Of a stretch of DNA of 64,000 nt, positions 12,420 through 25,100 are shown piece by piece. The notes beneath the pieces are model-generated. The model was not told the origin of the DNA. It searched no databases and saw only the letters and a program-made list of their open reading frames with translations. The translations under genes were made by a program, and so were the position numbers. Source of the DNA: Congeria kusceri (taxonomy: Eukaryota; Mollusca; Bivalvia; Myida; Dreissenidae); contig CM051036.1 of NCBI GenBank assembly GCA_027627225.1, positions 35,858,426 through 35,922,425 on the forward strand, given 5' to 3'. Position 1 is the first letter of the stretch, and every line of letters starts with the position of its first letter.

Positions 12420-12625
12420 TATTTATTTAATCTCAATTATGTCGAAAGCCAGAGGATTATTGATGCACGTTTGAGTCCATTTCCTGGGTAGAACCAGTAC
12501 TTGGTGTCTTTTGAGAAAGATCATTCTCGAGAACGCTCCATGAGAAGGGATCGAACTCACCATCTCCCGATGGCAAGGCGGACGCCATGTACAACACACC
12601 ACTGCGACTGTCAAATGGCGGTTTG
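12420..12625 (-). mobile_element. tRNA-derived SINE
   Basis: On the minus strand the head reads gcagtggtgtgttgtacatg, then a B-box-like gagttcgatccc, followed by a non-tRNA body (gaccaagtact-type tail towards 12430). Head and B box at 12545-12625 fit a tRNA-derived SINE. No full cloverleaf is preserved. Confidence 0.55.
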
Positions 12626-12914
12626 AAGAAGTGCGTATATAGCAGGTTATACAAAAACAATCCGACATTGTTTGGTTCTTCACTTTATTTAACATGTTCA
12701 GGTTTTTAGTAACTAAGAAAGATGCTTCCCTCTTTTTCATTATTTTTTTCAAAATAAAAATATAATTATTTTGGTTACCTCGAAGAAATAATTATGTTTT
12801 AACGACAAATTATTGAAAAACGTCTGTAAAGGGACATTATTGCATAGTACACCGTTTATTTGTTCATACAGAGTTACTTCCCTTAGTTGTGTAGAATTGA
12901 TGAAGTCGAATATT

Positions 12915-13205
12915 AATGCCGTTGCTGCTGCCATTGCTGTTGTTGTTGTCAGTGCTGGTGCTGCTCATCCTGCTGATATAACTACCACCATCACCACCAC
13001 CACCAATACTACTACAACTACTTGTAATAATACCAAAAAAATTACTACTACTACTGCTACTACTGCACTATTATACTTCTACAACAACAACAGCTGCTGC
13101 TGCTACTACCACCACCACCACTACTACTACTACTACGACTACTACAACAACAACAACAACTACTACTACTATACTGCTACAACCTCTACACAACAACTAC
13201 AACTA
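12915..13205. repeat. Mixed trinucleotide microsatellite
   Basis: Runs of gct/gtt, then cac/cca, cta, caa and act units. It gives rise to a spurious Thr/Tyr/Asn-rich ORF on the plus strand. Confidence 0.9.
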
Positions 13206-13559
13206 CGTTACTGCTATATTTCACTCCAGAAAGGTACTAGTTATAATACGTTCATGCCTCGAGAGTTTGAGCGTATAAATTATACTACATTATTATATAA
13301 GTACCGTTCTTACGATTGATACACATGCGTCTAGACCATTTTAATGAAGCCCACATTGCTACCTTTTGACATTCACGATACATGTGCGGATATAGTTACT
13401 GGCCGAATCAGAATTCAATGCATCAATACGCACATACTTACCTTTTAATGTAAAACTTACATGTAATCAAATGTATTTATATTCCCGTCAAACTGTATAT
13501 ATAAGTAAAATCGAAACATAACTAAGTGCGTGTTTTTTCTGTTTTTATTTATTTTATTT

Positions 13560-13660
13560 TATTATATATATATATTTTTTTTTTTTTGGGGGGGGGGTAA
13601 TGGGCGAAAAGTTTGTTTTTGGGGTGGGGTGGGGGGTGGGGGTAATGGGCGAAAAAGGGG
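13560..13660. repeat. Low-complexity TA, T and G runs
   Basis: A TA run, then poly-T and poly-G, then two copies of gggggtaatgggcgaaaa about 50 bp apart. No coding signal. Confidence 0.8.
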
Positions 13661-13919
13661 TTACAATAGGATTTCTTATTGTAACTATACAGACGGTCGT
13701 TGAATTTAGTTTCGCAGCGAACAATCTCGGAACCTCTCAATAAAACACCTTTCAAGGGGGCGTTTATTCCACCCTCGAGTATCCCATGCCCTATGCCAAC
13801 GAAAGTTCTAAATTTAACATTTAGTTTTAACTTCAAACATCTACCAATGAAACGCGTGTTATACATGAGCTTTGATTTTCATTGGCCAAATTTTAAGTTA
13901 AAAGATTAAGCAGAAAAAT

Positions 13920-14480
13920 GATCGTAGTCGTGGGGCCTGGTGATGGCACTGACGTGGTGATTCACAGCGATATCCACTCCAACATTGTCTGGCCGCAAGA
14001 CAACAAATCTACTTAAGTCTTGTTAGTCTTAAACGTAAATATGAAGAATCAATTGCACTCTGATTTGTAAGAAGGATTTTCATTGTATTATATTTAAGTT
14101 TAAGACTAAGATTTTGCTCCAGATTTTAGTAGTCGTGAGGCCAGGCCCACGACTATGAACTTAATCTTATAATCTGATAGTCTTCTTAAAAATTGGCAAA
14201 TTAAAATCAAAGCCCATATGTAACAAGCGTTTTAATTGGTATATATTTTAAGTTGAGACTTAGTTTTAGATTGAGAACTTTCGTAGTCATTGGGCCTGGT
14301 GTTTTGTGGTGGTGCAGGGCCAAAGACTATGAGTTCTCCAACTCAAACTCAGTCATAACCTACAACACAAGCCAATGAAATTTAACACCTAAATGTAAAT
14401 CGTAACAACCGATTTCATTGGTCAATAGTTTAAGTCAAGACTACCGGTAAGTTCGAGATTTTGTAGTCGTGGTGTCTGAA
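13920..14480. repeat. Cluster of 'gtagtcgtggggcctgg' repeats
   Basis: At least three related units (13922, 14130, 14282) pair the words tagtcgtgaggccaggccca and cacgactatgaactt with flanks such as taagtttaagactaag in inverted arrangement. The same family recurs at 16640-16790 and 19235-19460. They look like small TIR elements inserted into or next to each other. Confidence 0.6.
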
Positions 14481-14579
14481 TCACTGAAGATACGAGTACG
14501 TGGCGAGATAATCCATCCGTCAGGTGGCAGTATTAACTCCGACCAAAGCGCCGGCCTCGTGGTGCACGGGGACCGCCGC

Positions 14580-14602
14580 TGGAGGGGGGGGGGGGGGGGG
14601 CG
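14580..14602. repeat. Poly-G run
   Basis: About 18 consecutive G with one flanking A; assembly length may be unreliable. Confidence 0.8.
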
Positions 14603-14609
14603 CTGTTTG

Positions 14610-15180
14610 CTCTGGCCGCCGCGAACTCACCACAAGGCGGTAGGTGGGTACTTGATGTCTGTTTGTTGGTGATCCGGATCTCCGTCCAGATCCAGGAATG
14701 TTAAGGATTCTTCATTGTTGTTTTAAATCGCCGCTGTAGACTCGTAAGATGCACACCACATGGGGGAGGGAGAGCTGTGCTATTGCTATTGAATCTCGTC
14801 GATACCGATATTGTTAAGTGTCCTTGACACAAAAGGCAGCCACTCGATTTACGTCGGAAATCGGCAATTTTCAGTGTGTATCTGTTGCATTCAACTATTA
14901 CTATTCCTCCCAGTGATCTCCCCTGCCGTGCAGTAATTTACAAACTTCTCGCAACGGTTACCTCCCCTATCGTTAACGGTAACCACTGCCATCACAAGTA
15001 AAATCTTTCCAAATCTGGAAGGATTACCTGTTTGTAACTTTTACTTGCTTAATGCAACTCAGTGCACACTTCTACTTTTTATATATCGTTTGCAGTCAAT
15101 AATTAAAATAGGAAAAGAAAATAACTAATTAAAACCATAAATAATATCTAGAAGATTTAAATCAATCATCATCACGTGGT
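14610..15180. other. Intergenic, nothing recognised
   Basis: No coding or repeat structure that I can support. Confidence 0.35.
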
Positions 15181-15239
15181 TTGTTACGACGGCAGGGATT
15201 TGATTAGAGCTACGCTCGGAACCAGTCAAATCTCTGCGC

Positions 15240-15420
15240 GGAGGTTGGTCAATTCAGTGGTGCATGGGAGACCAATGTAATTTGTGCAATTTACAAATCA
15301 TTCTAAATAACAATTGCTAAAATTAACATTGGTGAATACCTTGTGAGATTTAAATAAATTTTGTCGGACAAAAATATTTGAAAATTGTTAATTCGCCAAT
15401 CTGTGAACAGGTCCCTTTAA
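15240..15420. mobile_element. Partial SINE/MITE with 'aggtccctttaa' end
   Basis: The right end ccaatctgtgaacaggtccc followed by tttaa matches both TIRs of the complete element at 42374-42888. Only one end is recognisable. Confidence 0.5.
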
Positions 15421-15899
15421 AATTATAATGAAAATACGGTATACGGTATACTTAAGATCAAATGTAGTTTAAAAGACTATTATACTCGAGAAACTAATGT
15501 CACACTTATACAAAGACTAAGATATAGAAAAAATAACTAAGTGAAAAAAATATATGCAATATGAAAACACACTTGATAATCGCTTTTTAACGTTTTGTTA
15601 TATTTTGTACGCAATTAATGAATTGTTTTCCTAAATGTTATGCATTATAAGTTATATACATACTAATATTTTAATTTGCTAATTAAAGATTCATTTATTT
15701 CTTAATTTTATTACGATTTAATTGCGTTTTTAAGAAACCCGAAGCCTATAAATATCCAGTGTTCTAAATAAAATTGAAAGTGGTACTGGTACTACCTCAA
15801 TTAAACTAGATGCCTGTTGGCTACATGTCGAGCCCATTTTTAAAAGAAAGCAACTTATATTATAATTATTTTAAAATCACATTTTCTAACAAGCAGATC

Positions 15900-16265
15900 T
15901 TCTCCTTTGACCTCTTCGAGTGACATTGAACCTTTAAGCTATAGGAAAAGGTCTTGTGTGTAACACACCGTCTCCACATGGTGAACATTTGTAGCAAGTT
16001 ATTGTAAACTTTCCTGGTGAGCTATGAAGTTACAGTCCAGACAAGCTGTATTATGCCCATATTTGACCTATAAGTGTGACCTTGACCTTTGTACTATGGA
16101 CACGGGTCTTGCGTGCGACACGCCATCTCCACGTGGTGAACATTTGCGCAGTTCATTTAAGATTCCTAAATGATGAATTTACAGTCCGGACAAGATCGGA
16201 TAGACGCACGCACAGACACGCATACAACGGACCCCCATTGTGGCAATTAAGTCGATCTGATCACA
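15900..16265. repeat. Two tandem ~195 bp repeat units
   Basis: The words gtcttgtgtgtaacacaccg / gtcttgcgtgcgacacgcca, then ctccacatggtgaacatttg and acagtccagacaag, occur in the same order at about 15952 and 16108. An A/C-rich tail (cgcacgcacagacacgcata) follows. This is a dispersed non-coding repeat. Confidence 0.7.
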
Positions 16266-16639
16266 AAAATAGAGTGGGTATTTACCCATTCAAGGCAAAA
16301 CTACACAGTGTCTATTTTAATGGTTTAAAGATGTATCAACACTCAATACAGATTTTGTATTCAATTAATGCGTGCTATAATAATTTCCATCAATACATAA
16401 AACTCCTTTTCAAATTAAAAATGTCTCGTTTAAAAAATCAATCACGGTTTCTGTCAGGATTTTTAATGAGTACCAGTACTCCCATTCTTATTTTTAAATA
16501 GTATTTTCTATAATCTAAATAGTTACCGAAACACTCTTATCTACAGCATTGAAAATCTTGACTGTCTCTGCATGTGATGTACGTTTAAATTGTACAGAAT
16601 GCCCATATTCTGCAAGAAGAAGGGTAAGAGAGGTAAGAG

Positions 16640-16790
16640 AGGCGCCACGACTTCAAACGTTCTCAATCTCAAACTTAGTCACAACTTAAAATATTGACCA
16701 ATAAGAAAGCTTGTTACATTTGAGCTTTTATTTTCAAGATTAGGACTGAGGTTAAGCTTAAGAATGTTCATTGTGGGGGCCAGGGGCCGT
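16640..16790. repeat. Copy of the 13.9-14.5 kb repeat family
   Basis: Shares tctcaaacttagtcacaact and the 'aaaatattgaccaat' word with the cluster at 13920-14480. Confidence 0.5.
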
Positions 16791-17042
16791 ATCCACAAAG
16801 CTCCTAAGGAAAATCTTAAGTCACATTTAAGTAAAAAAATTTTATAAAATTTTCCTTGTAAAAATAATTATTTTCTATTTGAAACATGTTAAAATAATAA
16901 GTATCTGTTGATTCTTTACCAAATTAAAACCATTTTATACAAAATAAACTTTAAATGAACCAGCCAAAGGCCTACGGAATTGAATTTTATGATTTTAAGG
17001 AATTTACTTAAGTTTTCCCTAAGGAGCTTTGTGGATATGGGC
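16787..17042. mobile_element. MITE with 'ggggccgtatccacaaag' TIRs
   Basis: The left end ggggccgtatccacaaagct followed by cctaagg is mirrored by the right end ccctaaggagctttgtggat followed by atgggccc. The TIRs are about 28 bp and the element about 256 bp. It has no ORF, so it depends on a transposase elsewhere. Confidence 0.8.
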
Positions 17043-17169
17043 CCAGGTCACAAAACAGTGTTAACTAAAACCTTTCTAATTATCTAACAAATTTAAAGAA
17101 GGAAACTAATGACTCGCATGTTTTATTACATACAAAGCATCACACTAACTGCAAATGACTACACTATGG

Positions 17170-17279
17170 GAGAGACGTCGAATGGTAACGCCGATAGCAC
17201 ATTTAAAGTCATAAAGTCACGGTTGAGAGACGTCGAATGGTAACGCCGATATCACATTTAAAGTCATAAAGTCACGGTT
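17170..17279. repeat. 55-bp direct duplication, two copies
   Basis: agagacgtcgaatggtaacg begins at 17171 and again at 17226. The copies differ by one base (atagcac/atatcac). Confidence 0.95.
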
Positions 17280-19115
17280 GATCCCCTAGCTACATAAACA
17301 CGGAGCAATTATCAAAAATAAATGGTGTTCACTCTCTGTTTACTGTTCATAACACACGACAATTTCTGTTGCATAACAACATTATGCAGAAATCATACAC
17401 CATGTCTGACACAGCGACATAGTGGAAAAATACTTCAAGCTTTGCAAGTAAATGGTAACTTGCGTCAGAACATAATTATAAATGTATAAACACATATATA
17501 AATAAATATTATACATTCCATGAAAACATTACATAACCATAACTAACAAGTAAAGACCTAATAAGATAAAATTAAACTATATCAAATGTTCAAAGTTTTC
17601 CCAGTGGCCTTTAAATGCATATCAATTGGGTGACCAGTATAAATTGTTGTCCACAGTTCTGTTGGAATCTTCTGTCTTGTTATAAGCAAACATAAAAGCA
17701 CATAGTTGCATGAGAAACACAAAGTAAGTATAATTTTGTGAGTCACATTATTCCATTACTTAACAAATCTGTACGATCATCAAAACAGTATAAATGAATA
17801 TATAGAATGCAATAATGTGTATAGATTTAATCAACAATCCATCAGAAGTACATATTTATAGATCATCGTAAATAGTAAATTTTTATTTTAAGTCTCGTAA
17901 AGCCATGTTGCTTAAATGCCATGTTGGCTTCAAAGTTAAAACGAAATGCCAATTGTTAAAACAAAATGGATTCAGCACAAGACTGGTCAAATAATTCTTT
18001 TGGGAACAAGTGACTTAGTTTTGTTTGTTTGTTTTGGATTTTTCTCTATTTTAACAGTATTTCAGTCATATCACGGCAGTCAGTTAACCTACTCACATTT
18101 TTCCTGGGCAAGCTTAGCTGATCTAAGCAGTTTACCAGTACTAAGTGCACATACTTATGCCATTAAGTGCCCTTCTTGAATCAGAGGTAGGACGAGAATG
18201 GTTGTAAAAATAATTTCATGACCAATGCCCACAGAAATCATGTGACTGGGCTGGGGGTAGGGAATATTAGATTGTGTCTGGGTATTTGCTTACATTAAAT
18301 AAAAATTCAGTAATTTCAATCATCGTTTGTTATTAGTTTTGTTAGTTTGGTGGTGATGGTTTCATAGCACAATGTGAAACAGAATGTTTTTACCAAAAAA
18401 AAAACAACACTTTCCTTTTCTACCCAATCAACTGCAGTCTGTTTTTCTGACACAAACTAACTGGAAAGCAACCAGTTAGCTAGTCCTCAGAATTTTTTAT
18501 TTTCCATCCTCGCTGAAATGAAATTATTGGAGAATTTAGTAAACAGTAAAAATATGGTACAACTGACACATAATGGCACAAACATCAAGAATGGCTTGCA
18601 AACTTACACATGACTTTCACACGATTACACTTGATTTTTGTGTGCTTTAAAACATACAAGTATTCATAAGTTTTGTGCCAAAAATATGCCTAAATAGTAG
18701 TAAAAAACATCAAAAAAAAAAAAAGGCAGCAAGATGTGTACATAGCATGCACTAATCGGTAAACCAAACAAAATATTTTAACTTTGTTAAAATTAAGGAA
18801 TTACAATATTCAAATGATTTTCCATATAAAGACATTAACAACAGTCATAACACAAAAAGATGAATAAAAACACAAAAACAAAGTGACAAATATCTCAATG
18901 AAAAGTAGCAAAAATCATTTCAGGTTGATTGTTTGAAACAGTCACCCTCTCGGCAAGTATTACTACTGCTGAAATCACAAACAAAAACTTAAATAACTTG
19001 AACTTCTTATAGAAGCTTTCTAGCTTAAAGATGTCAATATGTTGACAGCACAGTCTTTTAAAAAAAAAAGGGCTTTATCAAACCCATGAATCTTGCGAAA
19101 TACAAGTGTTCCTCC
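17280..19115 (-). other. Intergenic / probable 3'UTR of PEPCK copy B
   Basis: AT-rich sequence downstream of the minus-strand stop at 19116. Minus-strand AATAAA candidates exist (for example 17882-17887), so part of this is probably 3'UTR, but the cleavage site cannot be fixed by eye. The ORF at 17946-18179 shows no recognisable domain. Confidence 0.35.
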
Positions 19116-22100
19116 TTACGCGAAAAGCTCTTCCTCGATTCTCTGTTTCTGAGCGGCAAGCTCTTCACGAATGGTCTTGGGAATGTCCTCTCCCACCTGG
19201 TAGCGAGATAGAAATGCTTATTAAAAATGAGCTGATTTTTATTTTTAAGACTAAGATTAAGTTTAAGAATGTATTGAAGTCCTGGCCCCAGGACCACGAA
19301 AGTTCTCAACCTCTTAGTATTTACTTAAAATATTGACCAATGAAATTGATTGTTACATATCGGCTTTGAATTCCATTAGGCAACATTTTAAATTTAGACA
19401 TTTTAAATGTAGGCTTAGTTTGAGAATCAGAGCTTTCACAGTTGTGGGCCCTGGGTTTAGTAACCTATTTTTAGACTTAAGACATAAGAATAAAGAATAT
19501 TCTTGGAAATGTTCTGTTGTAAAGAAGGCTGTTCATTTGAATAGTCTTGCTTCGTATTCACCAACTTTAAATATAGCATTCTTCATTAAGAACAATTTGT
19601 TTATTGCATAGGCGACATGGGTACCGACATTAGCAAACGCACTAGCATTTTTTTCTTGAGTCTAAGTCTATTCTTTATTCTTAAGCCTAATGAATATGTT
19701 GGTGAATACGGCATCAGCAACCTGGACCCTGAAACAAAAAGAATGCTATGATGTATCTACCTGTAGGTTGAGGAATCTGATGTTCTCCTCAATGTCTGCA
19801 CTCCAGTAGTGCTTTGGGAGACTGAACAGCTCGTCCCAGTTGATCTTTCCAAGGCCGTCCAGGTTGATCGATCCTGGAAAAGAAGAACAGGGACGTCATA
19901 CATGCAATGCAGTCTCATTTAACGCACCTTTCTGCACCAATGAAATGTGGTAATGTCACACAACTTTCTACATTTATGCACAGTGATTTTCTCGCTTATG
20001 TTAGTGCCGTTTAAATGCAGTTTCCCCCCAAAAATTGTCCGTTTTTCCCCCAAATTGTCAATATTATTCCCCCAAATAATTAGTATTTTACAGGTGGGAG
20101 TGTAAATAAAAAAACAATTACTGAATGATAATTAGAATCGCCACCATTGTCATAAAAGAAGTTCAGTAGATGAAACATTTGAATACATTAATCATTTAAA
20201 AGCAAAATAACCACACATTTCATGAAAAATGAACTTTTTAAAACTTTGCCTATTTTGAAATTGTCTCGCTATATTATGGGCACAGGCAGTTAGGAAATGT
20301 AGAAAAAAAGTCACTGATGCAATGTACCAGTAGTCTCCATTCATGCATCTCTCTTCATCTATGCAATGATGACGCATTTGGTGCAGCTTTCTATGAATAC
20401 CACAAGCCGAACATGGGCCAAATTTGTTCCCAATGACAACAAACAATATTGTTTCTAATATTTATACTAATACTTGTTAGTATGAAATGTAAAACCATGA
20501 AACTTATATATACTGAGCATAAAAAAATGGAAATATTTTCCTTTACACATAAAATAAAAATATAAACACATTTTTCAGCTTCCAAGGCCGGTGTACCTTT
20601 CTTTGGCAGGTAACCAATCGGAGACTTGATCATGATGCTGTCGTCTCCCTCACATCGCTTGACGATCCAGTCGAGCACACGGATGTTCTCACCGTAACCA
20701 GGCCACAGGTACTGGCCCTCCTCGTCCACTCGGAACCAGTTGACATGGAAGATCTTGGGAAGCTGAAACAAAGAAAAAAACTAAATTGAATAAGAATAAT
20801 GTATTTCCAGAACCCATTTTCACCAACACATTCTGAGGCCTAAGACACAAGTATCAAGACTATTCTTAAAACTGTTTTATTCTAAGAACGCTGTAAATCT
20901 GAATCTTACTTGGCATTCACCAAGGGTAATTTTAGCATTCTTTATAAGGGAGGATTTGCTAATTACAGTAGCTATATTGGTACTAGGCATATGTGCCAAC
21001 GCTTGGAGTATTTTGTCTCGAGTCTGTCACAGGTTTATTCTTGGGGCTAAAACTTCGGTGGTGCATACGGGTCCTGATCTTATGATAAGGTCAAATTAAC
21101 CTTTTTTCTTCTGCGTCTTCTCGAGCAACAGCCAATGCTGAATCATGCATTTGCATATGTTAAAGCCCAAGACTTTAAAATACTAATTTAACTGTTTTCT
21201 TTAGAAATGCTGAGACTAGGAATTTTAAAGGCAGAATTAATTACGAAACAAGATTCTGTGTTTGATAAACACACATGCCCCTGGTGCTGTTGGATAGCCC
21301 ATTTCTTAGTCCAAATTAGGTCAAGGTCAAGGTGAGGTTGGGTGATATGGGTGGATTGGGGATAGTCATAAGCAACAACTGTGTAAGTATCCAAGTGTTG
21401 TAGCAAGCAGTGTTGGCGCTAGAAGAAACGGAAAAATCTATAGTTAACCAAAAAACAGCCCATTTGAATTATTCTAAGTGCAAATTAGGTCAAGGTCAAG
21501 GTCAAAGTGAGGTTTGGTGATATGGGTGGATTGGGAACGGCCATAAGTAAAACTGTGTAAATATCCAAGTGTTGTTGCAAGCGGTGTTGGCGCTAGCCGA
21601 AACGGTAAAATTTAATTAACCAAGATTTTATTATTTTAAGTGCAAATTAGGTCAAGGTCAAAGTGAGGTTTGGTAATATGGGTTGATAGGAAATGGTCAT
21701 AAACAACAACTGTGTAAGTATCCAAGTGTTGTAGTAAGAGGTGTTGGTGCTAGACGAAACAGTAAAATCGACTTAACCTTGTCACAGACAGAAGGACGGA
21801 CAGGACAATCACAATATGCCTCCCGCATCAAGACGCCGGGGGCATAAACAAGAGGGCCAAATGGCGCTGGGTCGCTCACCTGAGTTTCATTAGTCTAACA
21901 ATTTTCAATGTGTTAAATTTGTATATACAACTGTGTAAGTATCCAAGTGTTGTAGTAAGAGGTGTTGGTGCTAGACAAAATAGTAAAATCGACTTAACCT
22001 CGTCACAGACAGAAGGACGGACAGGACAATCACAATATGCCTCCCGCAACACGACGCCGGGGGCATAAACAAGAGGGCCAAATGGCCCTGGGTCGCTCAC

Positions 22101-25100
22101 CTGAGTTTCATTAGTCTAACAATTTTCAATGTGTTAAATTTGTATACGGATATACTGATACAAGCTTTTCCTATAGTGGTCAAGGTATTTTCAGAAGTTT
22201 TAGCCGATGACTGTAACATACTGATTTAATTACTTTCCTTAGAAATGATAAGATATGGAATTTTTAGGAGTGAAAAACTTACCTTGTGTGGAGCCTTTTC
22301 CAGAGACAGCCAGTGGTCAAGGTATTTGCCAAAGTTGTATCCAAGGAATGGACGCATAGCCATGGGGTCGTGCATGATCGATTTGCCTGTGAACTCAGCC
22401 GCAGCTGTGGACTCCGACTTGACGGTAGCACCGACCATGACACCGTGCTTCCAGCTGAACGACTCAAACACCAGCGGCACACCTGCAAACGTAATGGTCG
22501 TAATGAATTGATCGATACTGGTACACTATGAGTCAGTAGATCTTACACTCAATGGGGAAAAAAGTCCTATTGTTTTAATCAATTACAGAACTTATAAATC
22601 TATTTCAATGTTTCCCTTGGACATTAACATACTGTTTTACTTATATGGACGTTAATGTTCTCAAATATGAAAATTTTACATTTAAGAAAAATAGTCCACC
22701 TCCAACAAAAAGTACGGTAGTCAAAATGAGGCGTGTCCTGGGAAAACCGGGCTTAATGCATGTGCGTAAAGTGTCGTCCCAGATCAGCCTGTGCAAACCG
22801 CACAGGTTAATCCAGGACGGCACTTTCCGCCTACAGTAGATTTATATTTAGAAGCGACTTCCTTGAACCAGAAAATACAATAAAAGTGGAAAGTGTCATC
22901 ACTTTACGACACTTTACACACATGAATTAAGCCGGTTTTCCCAAAACGCACCTCAAATGTGTTTTTTACTTTCTACTTTATTTTTAGCATGTCAATACTA
23001 CATATACGAATGAAAATGTTGTATGAAAATCATGAAGGACATTAAGTGGAATTTCTCAATCTTTCCCAAAATATAAATATGCATGTTAACAGACATTTTC
23101 ATTGAGAAGCAGGTTTAATAATAAAGCCTATTCAAACAAATCAAGAGCTGTTGGAGGACAGCACGCTAGACTTTTCTTGTACTTGTCAGAGTTACTGGCA
23201 TTATTTCTAAAACAAACTGTTTGGATAGTAGGTGCCAATTAAACAAGGTTATCAGTGAACTGATGGATGCTCCCCAATGCGCTTTGCCAAGTAATGGGAA
23301 TGCAATCAGAAGAGCAGAGTCCAGACAATTGCGCTCTGTATATTAATTTCAGCAATCATCGAAATCCCATAACTGTGTTTGATAAACACACATGCCCCCG
23401 GTTGGTGCTGGACAGCCCATTTCTTTGTACAAATTAGGTCAAGGTCAAGATCAAAGTGCGGTTGGGTGATATGGGCAGATTGGGGATGGTCATATGCAAC
23501 AACTGTGCAAGTATCCAAGTGATGTAACAAGCGGTGTTGGTGCTAGACAAAGCGGTAAAATCTAGTTTATCAAGAAACAGCCCATTTGAATTATTCTAAG
23601 TGCAAATTAAGCCAAGGTCAAGGTCAAAGTGAGGTTGGGTGATATGGGTGGATAGGGAATGGTCATAAGCAACAGCTGTGCAAGTATCCAAGTGTTGTAG
23701 TAAGCGGTGTTGGTGACAGACGAAACGGTAAAATCTATATAACCTTGTAACGGACGGACGGAAGGACGGGCGAACAGAAGGACGGACAGGACAATCACTA
23801 TATGCCTCCCGTATTAAGATGCCGGGGGCATAAAAAGAGCTGTCTCAAGACAGCATGCTCAACTATTCAACCGCTTTATTAGAGTTATTGGCCTTTATCT
23901 TTACAAAAAGGGGCATAATTCAACTAAAAGGCTGGTCACAGTTATGTGCCTTGGCCAGTGACCTTATGTAATGACCTTGAAGACATGTCTGAAGTTCTTA
24001 TTGAATATCTGTAGCAGATATAGAGATATTAAGTTGTTGCAAGCAAACTTTAACCTAAAATTTTTAAGTACAAAAAGGGGCATAATTCTGCTAAATTGCA
24101 GGTCAGAGTTATGGGCCTTGGTCCTTGACCTAATATAATGACCCTGAAGACATGTGTGAAGTTTCAATGGAATATCTGTAGTTGTTATAGAGATATGGAG
24201 TTGTTGCACGCAAACTTTAACCTGAATTTCTGCATGCAAACTTTAACCTGAATTTCTAAGTACAATAAGGGGCATTGTTCTGCTAAATTGCAGGTCAGAG
24301 TTATGGGCCTTGGTCAGTGACCTTATATAATGACCCCGAAGACATGTTTGAAGCTTCAATTGAATATTTGTATTAGATATAGGGATATGGAGTTGTTGCA
24401 TGCAAACTTTAACCTGAATTTCTAAGTACAAAAAGGGGCATAATTCTGCTAAAATGCTGGTCACAGTTATGGGTCTTGGCCAGAGACATTATATAATGAC
24501 CCTGAAGGCATGTGTGAAGTTTCAATTGAATATTTGTATTAGATATAGGGATATGGAGTTGTTGCACGCAAACTTTAACCTGATTTTCTAAGTACAAAAA
24601 CGGGCATAATTCTGCTAAATTGCAGGTCAGAGTTATGGGACTTGGTCAGTGACCTCACAAAATTACCCCGAACATATGTGTAAAGTTTCAATTCAATATC
24701 TTTAGTATTTACAGAGATATGTACTTCCGGCATGCAAACCTTAACCTGAATTTTCTCTTGCACACTATTGACTAATTTCAGCAACTTTCAAAGTCCCACA
24801 ACTCCAAGGAAAATCACTGAAAGGGAACGTCCTGTACTGTGCACATCTCATTTTGATAATGAAGCATCACAAACAGTTTCACTGTATTCTGGCCAGTAGT
24901 TGCGGAGAAATAGCCTCACCAAGAATTGTGCACTATATTCTAATTTCAGAAATCTTCAAAGTCCCACAACTCTTAGAAAAATCATTGAAGCGGAACGTCC
25001 CAGTTCAGTGCACATTTCCTATTGGCACCGTTATTTCTCGCTTATAAGCCGCACTTTTTTCAGCCAAAATGTGTAGCATTTTTCCGGTGCGTCTTATACG

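Noticed and set aside
12813..13319. Thr/Tyr-rich secreted protein
   Set aside because: Frame over a microsatellite; the composition changes exactly with the repeat unit.
16076..16501. 141-codon plus-strand ORF
   Set aside because: Its first half lies in a dispersed repeat and the rest shows no domain, start context or splice support.
23964..24784. Series of similar minus-strand ORFs (a gene family in miniature)
   Set aside because: They are the same frame of a tandem non-coding repeat, each broken at the same place.
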